A stretch of DNA of 64,000 nt from contig NZ_LN898221.1 in the NCBI RefSeq assembly GCF_001457815.1, forward strand, positions 1,011,053-1,075,052, written 5' to 3'. Source of the DNA: Vitreoscilla massiliensis (GTDB lineage: Bacteria > Pseudomonadota > Gammaproteobacteria > Burkholderiales > Neisseriaceae). This document shows, piece after piece, positions 1 to 9,057 of this stretch (positions are counted from its first letter, which is position 1; every line of letters begins with the position of its first letter). The translations under genes and the position numbers were made by a program. Below the pieces are notes generated by a model. That model was not told the origin of the DNA, did not search any database, and saw only the letters and a program-made list of their open reading frames with translations.

Positions 1-254
1 GCCAACCACTCTTCCATGCCTTGCATCACGTATTTGGAGTCGGTATAGATGGTGACCTTACACGCTTGTTTCAATTGTTTTAAGCCTTCAATCGCCGCCG
101 TCAATTCCATGCGATTATTGGTGGTTTCGGCTTCGCCACCATACAGCTCTTTGCGATGCGCACCGTATTGCAAACTCACGCCCCAACCGCCCACACCAGG
201 ATTGCCCTTGCATGCGCCGTCGGTATACATCACCACTTGTTTCTTTGTTGTCAT
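1..254 (-). CDS. rnhA: Ribonuclease HI, N-terminal part (runs off the window)
   Basis: The reverse strand reads MTTKKQVVMYTDGACKGNPG and then GGWGV, the beta-strand and first catalytic Asp (D11) of RNase HI. The second catalytic residue, Glu, is seen in NNRMELTAAIEGL, and the third, Asp, in IYTDSKYV. RNase HI cleaves the RNA strand of RNA-DNA hybrids, removing replication primers and R-loops. About 84 of the usual 145-155 residues are present; the C-terminus lies beyond position 1. Its ATG overlaps the stop of the upstream methyltransferase by one base (TGATG), which suggests translational coupling. The gene order methyltransferase-rnhA is the same as yafS-rnhA in enterobacteria. Confidence 0.95.
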   Translation of the reverse strand, partial: MTTKKQVVMYTDGACKGNPGVGGWGVSLQYGAHRKELYGGEAETTNNRMELTAAIEGLKQLKQACKVTIYTDSKYVMQGMEEWL

Positions 255-973
255 CAATCGGGTTTCCGTACGGAAATGGGATTTAACACCACGTCCTTGT
301 CTCGTTCAGGCCGCTTATTATCCTTGAGTAGCGGCCGTAAATACACTGTTTGTTTCACCGCCAACATCGCATACATCGCCGCCGCTTGTGGCCACCAGCG
401 ATTGCCTGCTGCTTCCAACCATTGCCATTTTTGCGCTTGCAGCGGTGTGTCACACAAAGGCAGATAATTGATGTAACGGCTCATCTGCGGCTGCATGTCC
501 AACAATTGCAACCAATCGGCCAAGCGCCGTGGCGTAACAGTGTGTATGTGCGTGCACGCCGTAGCGGCCTGTAAACGCTTGCCACGCAAGCGCCACAAGG
601 AATGTGGGTTCAAATCCAATACCAAAATCTGCCCATAACCACACACCACCCGCTGCGCCTCGCGCAACACCGCATGTGCATTCGGGTGTTGTGACAATAC
701 AAATGGCAAAATCACCAAATCCATGCTTTCGGTGGCAAAAGGCAAACGTTCCCATTCGGCGATAATCGGCGCACGCGTTTCTGCCGCCACATGCAAGTGT
801 TCATATTGGCTCTCGGGCAGCAAGGTGATTTCGGGCAAACCCAGTTGCAACACGTGCGCATAATGCTGTTTGCCAGTTAAATGCTGCAATTGCTGGCCGA
901 TTTGCGCAGCGACCTCTTGGCCGTAGGCATGTTTTAATAACCAGTTTTGTAATGGAATTTGATTCAGCTTCAT
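254..973 (-). CDS. YafS-like class I SAM-dependent methyltransferase
   Basis: A 239-residue protein with a degenerate Rossmann methyltransferase fold. An acidic turn precedes ERLPFATESMDLVILPFVL, where family members have the motif-IV D(L/V)V segment, and LREAQRVVCGYGQILVLDLNP matches the post-IV helix and strand V of Methyltransf_11 proteins. The first glycine-rich motif (VLQLGLPE) is weaker than usual. Position directly upstream of rnhA, with a TGATG overlap, matches E. coli yafS. The substrate is unknown. A DUS word at 564-574 lies inside the gene and encodes Leu-Gln-Ala-Ala. The C-terminal 30 residues are basic and look like a lineage-specific tail. Confidence 0.75.
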   Translation of the reverse strand: MKLNQIPLQNWLLKHAYGQEVAAQIGQQLQHLTGKQHYAHVLQLGLPEITLLPESQYEHLHVAAETRAPIIAEWERLPFATESMDLVILPFVLSQHPNAHAVLREAQRVVCGYGQILVLDLNPHSLWRLRGKRLQAATACTHIHTVTPRRLADWLQLLDMQPQMSRYINYLPLCDTPLQAQKWQWLEAAGNRWWPQAAAMYAMLAVKQTVYLRPLLKDNKRPERDKDVVLNPISVRKPD

Positions 974-1143
974 GCGTTTATTTTTAATCCTTTTGTCATC
1001 AAAATACCCACATTAAATGTTTAATTTTTGTAAAAATCTTAGGAAAATCAGTTAATTTACATAGTTTTTTGACTCTAATCAAATTGACAATTGCGGTAAA
1101 TGTTTTTATTATCCATTGCACTCAATATTCTACCCAATTCCAT

Positions 1144-3474
1144 ATGACCCATTTCAAAAACCTTTTATTGGCATTGACCAGCGTTACAGTATCGCATGCT
1201 GTGATTGCACAAACCGTCACCACGCCATTTGAAGCACAAAAAGTCGCCCACGACTTAATGCGTTTGAATTCTGGATTGCTGTTTGGTCAAAACCAAAAAT
1301 TTGGTGACATCTTCAGCCGCATCGGCAGTCGATTTGAAATGACAGAAGTCAATCCAGAGTTGGTACGCCAACACGAAAGAAAGTTCACCCGTGATGCGGC
1401 CTACATGAACCGCACCATCAGCCGCAGCCAACCCTACTTGCATTATGTGGCCACCGAAGTAGAGCGCCGCAACATGCCTGGTGAAATTGCCTTATTGCCT
1501 TACATCGAAAGCGCGTTTGTCATCAAAGCCAAATCGCCTGTCGGTGCGTCTGGCTTGTGGCAATTCATGCCGGCAACTGGCAAACAATACGGCTTGGAAC
1601 AAAACAATGTGTACGATGGCCGTCACGATGTTTATGCCTCTACCGATGCGGCTTTGAACTATCTAGAATACCTGTACGGCTTGTTCGGCGATTGGTCTTT
1701 GGCTTTGGCCGCTTACAACTGGGGTGAAGGCAATGTGGCACGCGCGGTCAAACGAACCGAAAGCCAAGGCCTGTTGCCTACGTATGAAAACCTGAAAATG
1801 CCGCAAGAAACGCGCAATTACGCGCCCAAACTCTTGGCTTGGCGCAACATCGTTGCCAACCCTGCGGCATTTGGCCTCAACATCCCGAAAATCGAAGACG
1901 ACGCGTATTTTGAAGCCTTGGATGTGAGCACGCCCATCGACACATCGCAAGCAGCGCGTCTGGCCGGCATCAGCCAAGAAGAATTCAACCGTTTGAACCC
2001 TGGCTTCAATTTGCCGGTGTTCATCCCTACTGCCAAACGCAAAATGCTGTTGCCGAAAAATGCCGTTAACCATTTTGTGCGCAATTACCAAGCGTCTGAT
2101 GTGAACCAATTGCTGTCTTACAATTTGTACACGCCGATGAGTGGCGAAAAAGTGCAAGATGTGGCCGCCAGCTTTGGCATGTCTGACAGCGAATTAAAAC
2201 AAATCAATGGCATCCGCAGCAATGTCTTGAATGCAGGCACGCCAGTATTGGTAGCGAAAAACCGGCCTGTAAACACCAATCCGGCCGCCGGTTTTACCCA
2301 AACCAGCTTCACTGGTGAAGACAGCAACCTTGCCTTTGCCGTGCCTGCGGTAACGCCACGCCAAGCCGATGTCTTGTCCAAACCGAAAGCACAATTGGCT
2401 CAAGCAGCACCTTTGAAAATCCGTGCCAGCCGTGCCCAGCCGATGATACAGCAAAACTTTGTGGCCAAATCTGAAATCCGCAGCTTTACTGCACCTGCAG
2501 ACGATTTGGTCGGTCAAACGGCTTTGGCCGCGGTGGAAAAACATGCGAACACGCCTGTGGTCACTGCCGCATCTTTTGAACGCCCTGTCAGCACGCCGGT
2601 ACAAATGGCCAGCAATGCCATCAAAACGACGGTAGTGAGTACGCCTACCGTCGTCAGCACGGTGACCCGCGTACAGGCCGCTCCAATACAAGTTGCTGCC
2701 AATACCATTCAATCTGAAACCATCCAAGCCAACGCTGCCGCACAGACTTTGTTAAACAACAGCGTGGCGAAAGTGGAAAGGGCTGCGGTAAGCAACAGTT
2801 TTGCAGCCCAAGCGGCTGAAAACGATGCGGTTAACTTGATGGCAGCCACCAAAACTGCCGCCGCGCCAGTGCGTGCGCAAGCAGTGGTTGAAACCGATCC
2901 TTTGCTGGCTTTGATGAACAAAGGCAATAGCGTGGCGGCGCCTGTGGCCGTCGCCGTGGCTGCGCCTACACCTGCGGTCAGCAGCCAAATTGCCCAAACC
3001 AATACCGTTGATGCCAATTTTGCCGCCAATGCGGTGCGTGAAGCGATTGCGCGTGAAGACGCCAAAGAAGCCCGTGAAATGGAACGTTTGGCCAAATTGC
3101 GCAACGACAATGAAAAGCGCGAACGCCAATTGGCCAACGCTACCCAACACAAAGTGGGCTCTGGCGACACCTTGTACAGCATCGCCAAAACTTACGACAT
3201 GAGCGTGTCTGAATTGCTTGCGGCCAATGGCTTGAACGACAATAACATCAAAGTGGGTCAAACTTTGGTGGTTGGCAAGGCCGCAGACCGTGCAATTCAA
3301 ACTGCCAAAGCCAAAGAGCAAAAGCAGCAAGCGAACATGAATTATGTGGTGCGCAAAGGCGATACGCTTAACAGCATTGCCGGTAAATTCAATCTGAAAG
3401 TGAATGATTTACGCAAATGGAATAACGGCAACAACATCAAGCCGGGTCAAAAAATCCAATTGCGTCAACTGTAA
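1144..3474 (+). CDS. mltD: Membrane-bound lytic murein transglycosylase D with LysM repeats
   Basis: A lytic transglycosylase that cleaves glycan strands of peptidoglycan in the periplasm. I chose the start at 1144 because it gives a signal peptide (MTHFKNLLLALTSVTVSHAV, then IAQ); the longer reading frame from 1069 adds residues that spoil it. The SLT domain follows, with catalytic Glu122 in IALLPYIESAF, then SPVGASGLWQFMPATGKQYG and the ALAAYNWGEGNV motif. A weak LysM-like segment lies near residues 330-385. Two clear LysM domains end the protein at about 669-714 (GDTLYSIAKTYDMS) and 733-776 (GDTLNSIAGKFNL). Between them is a roughly 280-residue Ala/Val/Thr-rich linker, which makes it far longer than E. 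coli MltD (about 450 residues). Confidence 0.9.
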   Translation: MTHFKNLLLALTSVTVSHAVIAQTVTTPFEAQKVAHDLMRLNSGLLFGQNQKFGDIFSRIGSRFEMTEVNPELVRQHERKFTRDAAYMNRTISRSQPYLHYVATEVERRNMPGEIALLPYIESAFVIKAKSPVGASGLWQFMPATGKQYGLEQNNVYDGRHDVYASTDAALNYLEYLYGLFGDWSLALAAYNWGEGNVARAVKRTESQGLLPTYENLKMPQETRNYAPKLLAWRNIVANPAAFGLNIPKIEDDAYFEALDVSTPIDTSQAARLAGISQEEFNRLNPGFNLPVFIPTAKRKMLLPKNAVNHFVRNYQASDVNQLLSYNLYTPMSGEKVQDVAASFGMSDSELKQINGIRSNVLNAGTPVLVAKNRPVNTNPAAGFTQTSFTGEDSNLAFAVPAVTPRQADVLSKPKAQLAQAAPLKIRASRAQPMIQQNFVAKSEIRSFTAPADDLVGQTALAAVEKHANTPVVTAASFERPVSTPVQMASNAIKTTVVSTPTVVSTVTRVQAAPIQVAANTIQSETIQANAAAQTLLNNSVAKVERAAVSNSFAAQAAENDAVNLMAATKTAAAPVRAQAVVETDPLLALMNKGNSVAAPVAVAVAAPTPAVSSQIAQTNTVDANFAANAVREAIAREDAKEAREMERLAKLRNDNEKRERQLANATQHKVGSGDTLYSIAKTYDMSVSELLAANGLNDNNIKVGQTLVVGKAADRAIQTAKAKEQKQQANMNYVVRKGDTLNSIAGKFNLKVNDLRKWNNGNNIKPGQKIQLRQL

Positions 3475-3495
3475 GTTGCATTGCAGCATAAAAAG

Positions 3496-3520
3496 AACAG
3501 CCAAAAGGCTGTTTTTTTTT
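3496..3520 (+). terminator. Rho-independent terminator of mltD
   Basis: Seven-base stem AACAGCC/GGCTGTT with an AAAA loop, followed by a run of T up to 3520. It lies 22 bases after the mltD stop codon. Confidence 0.85.
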
Positions 3521-3633
3521 GTGATATTGACTACACTGCCGTGACGCCGCTGACACAATCAGCGTCGCAATTTGAATGTATATTACCCAGATACATGCCT
3601 ACAATAGGCGATGTTCTTGCTAAGGTGCACAGT

Positions 3634-5037
3634 ATGATCAGCGTATTCGATATTTTCAAAGTGGGCTTAGGCCCATCCAGTTCCCATACCGTTGGCCCGA
3701 TGAAAGCCGCAGCGGCATTTGTGCGGCAATTAGATGGGCTGCAACAATTGCAGCTTACAGGCCGCATTGCGGTCGAAGTGTATGGCTCTTTGGCCTTAAC
3801 CGGCGAAGGCCACGGTACGTTTGAAGCCATTTTATTGGGGCTGGAAGGCGAATTGCCTGACAGCATAGACTTAAACACCATTCCAGAACGCTTGGCCCAC
3901 ATTAACAGCCAAGCCTCATTGCCTTTGGATGGCAAACAAGAAATTGAATTCATTGTGGCCCGCGACATAGTGATTCGCTATGCCGAAAGTCTGCCCAAAC
4001 ATCCTAACGGCCTGCGCTTTACCGCCTATGACGCCAATGAGCGCGAAATCTTACAGCAAGTGTATTACTCGGTCGGCGGTGGTTTCATCGTTACCGACGA
4101 AGAATTTGATTTGAATTTGGACAGCGGCGTGCAAGTGCCGTATCCGTTTCACAATGCCCAAAGCATGGCCGAACAATGTGAAACCCACAACATCAGCTTG
4201 GCAGAAATGATTTTGGCCAATGAAATGGCCTTACAGGCCGCTGATGCTGCTACGGTGAAGCAACGGGTTCGGGCGGTGGCACAAGTGATGTTTGATTGTG
4301 TGGAACGTGGCTTGCACCAAACCGGCGAATTGCCAGGCGGCCTGAAAGTCAAACGCCGTGCGCCATTCTTGGCCGAAAAACTGAACGATTTGCGCGAAGC
4401 CAACCAAATCAACACCCAATTGTGGCCTATGGTATTTGCGATGGCGGTGAACGAAGAAAACGCCGCCGGTGGTCGTGTGGTGACCGCGCCGACCAATGGC
4501 GCTGCCGGCATCATCCCAGCGGTGTTGACGTATTACCAACGCTTTCACCCATTAAGCTCAGAAGACGGCATTGTACAATTCATGCTCACCGCCGCTGCCA
4601 TCGGCATGTTGTACAAAATGAATGCATCGATTTCCGGTGCCGACGTCGGTTGCCAAGGTGAAGTTGGCGTGGCTTGCTCTATGGCGGCAGCGGCGTATTG
4701 TGATGTCAGCGGCGGTACCATTTGGCAAATCCAAAACGCGGCCGAGATGGCGATGGAACACCATTTGGGCTTGACCTGCGACCCTGTCGGTGGTTTGGTA
4801 CAGATTCCGTGCATAGAACGCAATGGCATCGGCGCCGAAAAAGCGATTAAATTGGGCGCATTGGCCTTGCTCGAAGACGGTTTGTCGAAAAAAGTCTCAC
4901 TCGATACCGTCATCGCCACCATGTTACAAACCGGTCGCGACATGAAAAACATCTACAAAGAAACCTCTTTGGGCGGTTTGGCCGCCAGCATGAAGCACAA
5001 AATGATACCGGTGTCGGTATCTGTGATTGAGTGCTGA
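3634..5037 (+). CDS. sdaA: L-serine dehydratase (iron-sulfur, single chain)
   Basis: Deaminates L-serine to pyruvate and ammonia using a [4Fe-4S] cluster. I chose the start at 3634 because MISVFDIFKVGLGPSSSHTV is the family N-terminus; the frame is open further upstream across the mltD terminator, which cannot be coding. The beta domain opens with GPSSSHTVGPM; the alpha domain carries VTAPTNGAAGIIPAV, Cys340 (GADVGCQGE), Cys382 (LTCDPVGG) and Cys393 (QIPC). The last residue of the protein is Cys467, as in the Legionella-type enzyme whose C-terminal Cys folds into the active site as the fourth cluster ligand. It appears to be a single gene between terminators. Two DUS words lie inside it, at 3755 and 4231. 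Confidence 0.95.
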   Translation: MISVFDIFKVGLGPSSSHTVGPMKAAAAFVRQLDGLQQLQLTGRIAVEVYGSLALTGEGHGTFEAILLGLEGELPDSIDLNTIPERLAHINSQASLPLDGKQEIEFIVARDIVIRYAESLPKHPNGLRFTAYDANEREILQQVYYSVGGGFIVTDEEFDLNLDSGVQVPYPFHNAQSMAEQCETHNISLAEMILANEMALQAADAATVKQRVRAVAQVMFDCVERGLHQTGELPGGLKVKRRAPFLAEKLNDLREANQINTQLWPMVFAMAVNEENAAGGRVVTAPTNGAAGIIPAVLTYYQRFHPLSSEDGIVQFMLTAAAIGMLYKMNASISGADVGCQGEVGVACSMAAAAYCDVSGGTIWQIQNAAEMAMEHHLGLTCDPVGGLVQIPCIERNGIGAEKAIKLGALALLEDGLSKKVSLDTVIATMLQTGRDMKNIYKETSLGGLAASMKHKMIPVSVSVIEC

Positions 5038-5093
5038 GTCAGTTCCCTGTTTTGCGGTATACTGGCGTTTTCGTGATGTTTGAATAGTCATAC

Positions 5094-5417
5094 ATGGACA
5101 CTCATTACTACAGCGTCAGTTTGGCCAGTGGTGAACACTTGGGTTTTTTGGTCACCGTCTTGGACGGTGAAGACGGCGCCCATGCCTCTGGCCAAGCGGT
5201 AATCAAATTGCAACCCAGCGACAATACTTGGCTTAAGCGGCCTGAAAGCCTGTCTTTACAGGCTTTGAGCGCGTATCAGCCTTTGCATTGGCAACATGAA
5301 CACGATGGCATCGTCTTGCAAGACGGCGATGCCAATCTGCTCACCCGCATGAACGATGGCTATTTCAAATGGCAAGGTTTCGTGTATGTGGTGAACGACA
5401 TTTCAAGCGTGATGTGA
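5094..5417 (+). CDS. Hypothetical protein upstream of ccoS
   Basis: A 107-residue soluble protein with no signal peptide or membrane segment. I do not recognise a family. The sequence is acidic and rich in aromatic residues near its end (GYFKWQGFVYVVND). Its stop is one base from the start of ccoS, so the two are probably co-translated, but that alone does not tie it to cytochrome oxidase assembly. A TATACT box at 5058-5063 could be the -10 element of a promoter for the pair; no good -35 is visible. Confidence 0.7.
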   Translation: MDTHYYSVSLASGEHLGFLVTVLDGEDGAHASGQAVIKLQPSDNTWLKRPESLSLQALSAYQPLHWQHEHDGIVLQDGDANLLTRMNDGYFKWQGFVYVVNDISSVM

Positions 5418-5418
5418 T

Positions 5419-5625
5419 ATGGAAAGCGTGTTCATCCTCATCCCCATCAGCATCATTTTGGTGTTTGTCATCGGCGGCTTTTTTTGGTGGTCATCCAAAA
5501 ACGGTCAGTTTGACGATTTAGAAGGCCCAGCCCACCGCATTTTGTTGGATGACGACAGCCCACAAGCCGCCGACATCCAAGAGGATGCTTCCGACAACGA
5601 CAACACCGATAAGCAACACCGCTAA
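5419..5625 (+). CDS. ccoS: cbb3-type cytochrome oxidase assembly protein CcoS
   Basis: A 68-residue single-pass membrane protein. The sequence MESVFILIPISIILVFVIGG, then FFWWSSKNGQFDDLEGPAHR and ILLDDD, is the CcoS signature: one transmembrane helix followed by the conserved GQFDDLEGPAxRIL motif. CcoS is needed for maturation of the cbb3 terminal oxidase, probably for cofactor insertion into CcoN. The acidic C-terminal tail (DIQEDASDNDNTDKQHR) is variable in the family. The ccoNOP and ccoGHI genes are not in the window, so ccoS is detached here from the rest of the oxidase genes. Confidence 0.92.
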   Translation: MESVFILIPISIILVFVIGGFFWWSSKNGQFDDLEGPAHRILLDDDSPQAADIQEDASDNDNTDKQHR

Positions 5626-5633
5626 TCACCCAT

Positions 5634-5644
5634 TTACAGGCCGC
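5634..5644 (+). repeat. DUS-like word, intergenic
   Basis: Exact TTACAGGCCGC between ccoS and the MFS gene, unpaired. The AGGATG that follows supplies the ribosome-binding site of the next gene. Confidence 0.8.
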
Positions 5645-5663
5645 TTACATCATTAGGATGACT

Positions 5664-6956
5664 ATGTTCGCATTTGCCCGCACCCGCCGCTTCGCTCCCC
5701 TGTTCGGCACCCAATTTTTGGGCGCGTTTAACGACAATTTGTTCAAAACCTCACTGGTGACCTTAATCAGCTTTTATGGGCTGGGCAAAGAAAGCAGTTT
5801 GCGCCCGGAAATGCTGGTGGCGATTTCAACGCTGTTATTGGTCTTGCCCTATTTCTTGTTTTCATCGATATCGGGGCAAATGTCGACGCGTTGGAACAAG
5901 GCCAGCATAGCCCGCGGCGTGAAAATCGGCGAAGTGTTGATCATGTTATTGGCAGCGTATGGTTTTATTACCGATTCCATTTGGGTGTTGATGGGTTGTT
6001 TGTTTTTAATGGGCATCCACTCCACCGTGTTTGGCCCAGTCAAATACGCGATTTTGCCCGAGTATTTGCGCCCGAACGAATTGCTCAGCGGCAACAGCTT
6101 AATCGAAAGCGGCACGTTTTTGGCGATATTGTTCGGCCAAATCATCGGTGCCATCATGGTCGGTGGCGGCATTTATACCGTCATTGCCATCATCGTATTG
6201 GTGGCAGCCTTGGGCACGTATACCAGCATGTACATGCCGGCTACACCGCCGCAAGACCCAACGCAGAAAATCCAATTGAACATTTGGGCATCTACGCGCG
6301 ACTTGCTGAAAAAAGCCGCCGCCATTGCCCCAATTAAAGCCTCCATCATTGGCATTTCTTGGTTTTGGTTGGTCGGCTCGATTTACACCGCGCAATTGTC
6401 AACGTTTGCCAAACACTATTTGGGCGACTCCGAAGCCTTGTTCTCAGTATTGTTGGCGATGTTCTCCATCGGCATCGGCATCGGCTCCATCTTGTGCGCC
6501 AAAATCTCTCACAACCGCTTAAACCTGCGTTTGGTCTTGGTCGGCGCCGCCGGCATGTCCATTGTCGGCGTGTTATTGGCCGTGCACACTTTTGGTATGC
6601 CGCCTGCCAATCCAACCACCACCGTGTGGCAATTCCTGTCTGATGGCAGCCATTATTATTTGCTGTTGTTATTGGTGTTGATAGGCTTTTTTGGCGGTTT
6701 CTTCTCCGTGCCTTTGTACACTTGGCTGCAAACCTCCAGCAGCGACACCTTCCGTGCCCAAGCCGTGGCCGCCAACAACATCATCAATGGTTTGTTCATG
6801 GTCATCGGCGCGCTCATCAGCATGGCGGTGTTATTTGTGTCTGACAGCTTGGGCTTGCTGTTCTTGCTGCTGGCCTTGGGCAATATCGGCGTGATTTACT
6901 ATTTAACACGCATCAGCCCTGATTTACTCGGCCGTGTTCACGACGAAGAGGTTTGA
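5664..6956 (+). CDS. MFS transporter, LplT-like (lysophospholipid carrier family)
   Basis: A 430-residue, roughly 12-helix inner-membrane carrier. The N-terminal GTQFLGAFNDNLFKTSLVTL matches LplT and the carrier half of fused Aas-type proteins, which flip lysophospholipids inward for re-acylation. The loop motif HSTVFGPVKYAILPEYLRPN is also typical of that group. A shorter start (5664) is preferred to 5658 because TAGGAT then sits at a proper distance. No acyltransferase/acyl-ACP synthetase gene follows in this window, so the substrate remains an inference from the family. The TolC-type gene begins 13 bases after its stop, which suggests a shared transcript. Confidence 0.8.
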   Translation: MFAFARTRRFAPLFGTQFLGAFNDNLFKTSLVTLISFYGLGKESSLRPEMLVAISTLLLVLPYFLFSSISGQMSTRWNKASIARGVKIGEVLIMLLAAYGFITDSIWVLMGCLFLMGIHSTVFGPVKYAILPEYLRPNELLSGNSLIESGTFLAILFGQIIGAIMVGGGIYTVIAIIVLVAALGTYTSMYMPATPPQDPTQKIQLNIWASTRDLLKKAAAIAPIKASIIGISWFWLVGSIYTAQLSTFAKHYLGDSEALFSVLLAMFSIGIGIGSILCAKISHNRLNLRLVLVGAAGMSIVGVLLAVHTFGMPPANPTTTVWQFLSDGSHYYLLLLLVLIGFFGGFFSVPLYTWLQTSSSDTFRAQAVAANNIINGLFMVIGALISMAVLFVSDSLGLLFLLLALGNIGVIYYLTRISPDLLGRVHDEEV

Positions 6957-6969
6957 TGGATTACCCAGT

Positions 6970-8301
6970 ATGAAAAGATGCATTGCTTATACCGTCAGCC
7001 TCTTGGCCACATTCAGCCCACTGGCCAACGCGTTTGATTTACAGGACGCATGGGATGCAGCCCTGGCTTATGATGCGAGTCATTCGGCTGCAGCCTACCA
7101 ACGCTTGGCCGCACAAGAACAAATTCCGCAAGCGCGCGCGCCCTTATTGCCACAAGTGGCGCTCAATGGCTCTTACCAACGCAATTACCCGATTAAACCC
7201 GACAGCGATGCCAACAACAGCTATGGCTACAATGTGCAAGCGACGCAAACCCTGTTTGATGCCGGTAAATACGCCGATTACCAACAAGGCAAGTTGGCAG
7301 CGCAATTGGCCGATGCCCAATTTGATTTGAGTGAGCAGCAATTGCTGCTCAATGTCAGCCAAGCCTATTTCGATGTCTTGACCGCTTACGATTTAATCAG
7401 CGCCAGCAGCGCGGCGAAAAAACTGTATGAACGCCAGCTTGAGCAAGCCAAAACCATGTTTGATGTCGGCGCTGCCACCATCGTCGACACCCACGAAGCG
7501 CAAGCAGGCTTGGACAACGCCCAAGTGCAAGTGTTGAATGCCGAACAAAAACTGCATTTGGCGCAGCAGAAACTCGAGTATTACACTGGCCTCAATCCTG
7601 CCGAAATCGAGCGCATAGACGGCGCCCGTGTCAGCCGCATCGTCGCCAACAAGCCTTTATCCGAATGGCAACAACTGGCTTACCGCAGCAATACCAACAT
7701 CGGCGCCAAGCAATTGGCGGTGGCACAAGCGCAGGCAGCGGTACAAAAAGCCCGTGCCAATCGCTATCCCAAACTGGAGTTACAGGCCGCTTATCAAGAC
7801 CAGCACCAACAAGTCAGCAGCATGGGGTTCAATGAAAACGTGCACAATAAAGGTGCATCGGTGGGCGTGAATCTGAGCATGCCGCTGTATGCTGGTGGCG
7901 CCTTGAATAGCCAAGTGCGCCAAGCACAATTGGAATTGCTGCAGCGTGAAGACGAATTGACCGCGAGCAAACGCGATACCGATTTGCAAGTGCGCGAGCA
8001 ATACCTGAACGTGCAAAGCGGCTTGGCACAAGTACAAGCCTTGGAGCAATTGGTGTACACCAACCGCAAAAAACTCGAATCCAGCCAATTGGGACAACAA
8101 GTGGGCGTGCGCAGCAATTTGGACGTGATTCAAGCGCAGCAAACCTTGGCCGACTCCGAGCAACAACTGGCCAAAGCCCGTTACGACTATTTGCAAGCAC
8201 AACTGGCCTTGTCACAAGCGGCAGGTCAATTGCAAAGCGGTGATGCCCTGCAACAAATTAACGCGGCAATTCGCACCCAGCCACTTCGCAAGACCCCCTA
8301 A
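6970..8301 (+). CDS. tolC: TolC-family outer-membrane channel protein
   Basis: A 443-residue precursor with signal peptide MKRCIAYTVSLLATFSPLAN followed by AFDLQDAWDAALAYDAS, the usual TolC opening. Two OEP repeats follow: LPQVALNGSYQRN with QTLFDAGKYADYQQG in the first, and YPKLELQAAYQDQ with MPLYAGGALNSQVRQAQLEL in the second; long Gln/Ala-rich coiled segments fit the alpha-barrel tunnel. It forms the exit duct of type I secretion or RND efflux systems. I chose the start at 6970 because the longer frame from 6934 lies within the end of the MFS gene. No membrane-fusion or inner-membrane pump gene is adjacent, so the partner is unknown. A DUS word at 7780 encodes LQAA. Confidence 0.9.
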   Translation: MKRCIAYTVSLLATFSPLANAFDLQDAWDAALAYDASHSAAAYQRLAAQEQIPQARAPLLPQVALNGSYQRNYPIKPDSDANNSYGYNVQATQTLFDAGKYADYQQGKLAAQLADAQFDLSEQQLLLNVSQAYFDVLTAYDLISASSAAKKLYERQLEQAKTMFDVGAATIVDTHEAQAGLDNAQVQVLNAEQKLHLAQQKLEYYTGLNPAEIERIDGARVSRIVANKPLSEWQQLAYRSNTNIGAKQLAVAQAQAAVQKARANRYPKLELQAAYQDQHQQVSSMGFNENVHNKGASVGVNLSMPLYAGGALNSQVRQAQLELLQREDELTASKRDTDLQVREQYLNVQSGLAQVQALEQLVYTNRKKLESSQLGQQVGVRSNLDVIQAQQTLADSEQQLAKARYDYLQAQLALSQAAGQLQSGDALQQINAAIRTQPLRKTP

Positions 8302-8318
8302 AAAGTGGCATAATCAAC

Positions 8319-8347
8319 ACGCCCTCTGTTGTAGGGCGTTATTTTTT
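8319..8347 (+). terminator. Rho-independent terminator of tolC
   Basis: Stem ACGCCCT/AGGGCGT with a seven-base loop, followed by TATTTTTT. Confidence 0.85.
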
Positions 8348-8435
8348 AGGGTGTGTGTCCACAGCGCCGCAATATGCGCTGTCCATCCATGCCCTGCCCT
8401 TGGTTTGAACGCAATAAAGACAGGTTAAAAACATT

Positions 8436-9005
8436 ATGCTGCTCCTGATTGATAACTATGACAGCTTTACCTATAACATCGTGCAATACTTGGCCGAGCT
8501 TGGCCAAGAGGTGGTGGTCAAGCGCAATGATGAAACCAGCATAGACGAAATCACCGCTTTGGCACCGCAATACCTGCTGGTTGGCCCTGGTCCATGTGCA
8601 CCGCAACAAGCAGGCGTGTCTTTGGCTGCCATTCAACATTTTGCCGGCAAAATTCCCTTGTTGGGCGTGTGTTTGGGTCATCAAGCCATCGGTGAGGCTT
8701 TTGGCGGCCGCATTATTGGTGCGCAAACCTTGATGCACGGCAAAGTATCGGCAGTGGCCCACCACAACAGCGGCGTGTTCCAAGATTTGCCCAATCCGGT
8801 TAATTGCACCCGCTACCACAGCTTGGTGATCGAACGCGCCAGCTTGCCAGACTGTTTGGAAATCACCGCGTGGACAGACGACGGTGAAATCATGGGCGTG
8901 CGCCACAAAGAATGGGCGGTGGAAGGCGTGCAATTCCACCCTGAAGCCTTGCTCACCGAGCACGGCCACCAAATGTTTGCCAATTTCTTACAGCAACACG
9001 CCTAA
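8436..9005 (+). CDS. trpG: Anthranilate / aminodeoxychorismate synthase glutaminase subunit
   Basis: A 189-residue class I glutamine amidotransferase. It starts MLLLIDNYDSFTYNIVQYLA, carries the oxyanion segment VGPGPCAPQQAG, the nucleophile Cys in GVCLGHQAIGEAFGG, and the His-Glu pair in GVQFHPEALLTEHG. It supplies ammonia from glutamine for anthranilate synthesis, and in many bacteria also for p-aminobenzoate synthesis (PabA). The large subunit gene (trpE or pabB) is not nearby. trpD follows after a terminator-like hairpin, so trpG and trpD are linked but trpC and trpE are not, a scattered arrangement known in Neisseriaceae. Confidence 0.93.
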   Translation: MLLLIDNYDSFTYNIVQYLAELGQEVVVKRNDETSIDEITALAPQYLLVGPGPCAPQQAGVSLAAIQHFAGKIPLLGVCLGHQAIGEAFGGRIIGAQTLMHGKVSAVAHHNSGVFQDLPNPVNCTRYHSLVIERASLPDCLEITAWTDDGEIMGVRHKEWAVEGVQFHPEALLTEHGHQMFANFLQQHA

Positions 9006-9013
9006 GCAACCAC

Positions 9014-9038
9014 AACACGGCCTGTAAGCCGTGTTTTT
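9014..9038 (+). terminator. Terminator or attenuator between trpG and trpD, with DUS core as loop
   Basis: Stem AACACGGC/GCCGTGTT with CTGTAA as loop and a run of six T. The bases CGGCCTGTAA inside it are a truncated DUS. It may reduce read-through into trpD. Confidence 0.75.
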
Positions 9039-9057
9039 TGTAGCAAAAGGATAAAAA

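Noticed and set aside
600..620. GGTTCAAATCC-like string resembling a tRNA T arm
   Set aside because: It lies inside the methyltransferase gene and no acceptor, D or anticodon arms surround it.
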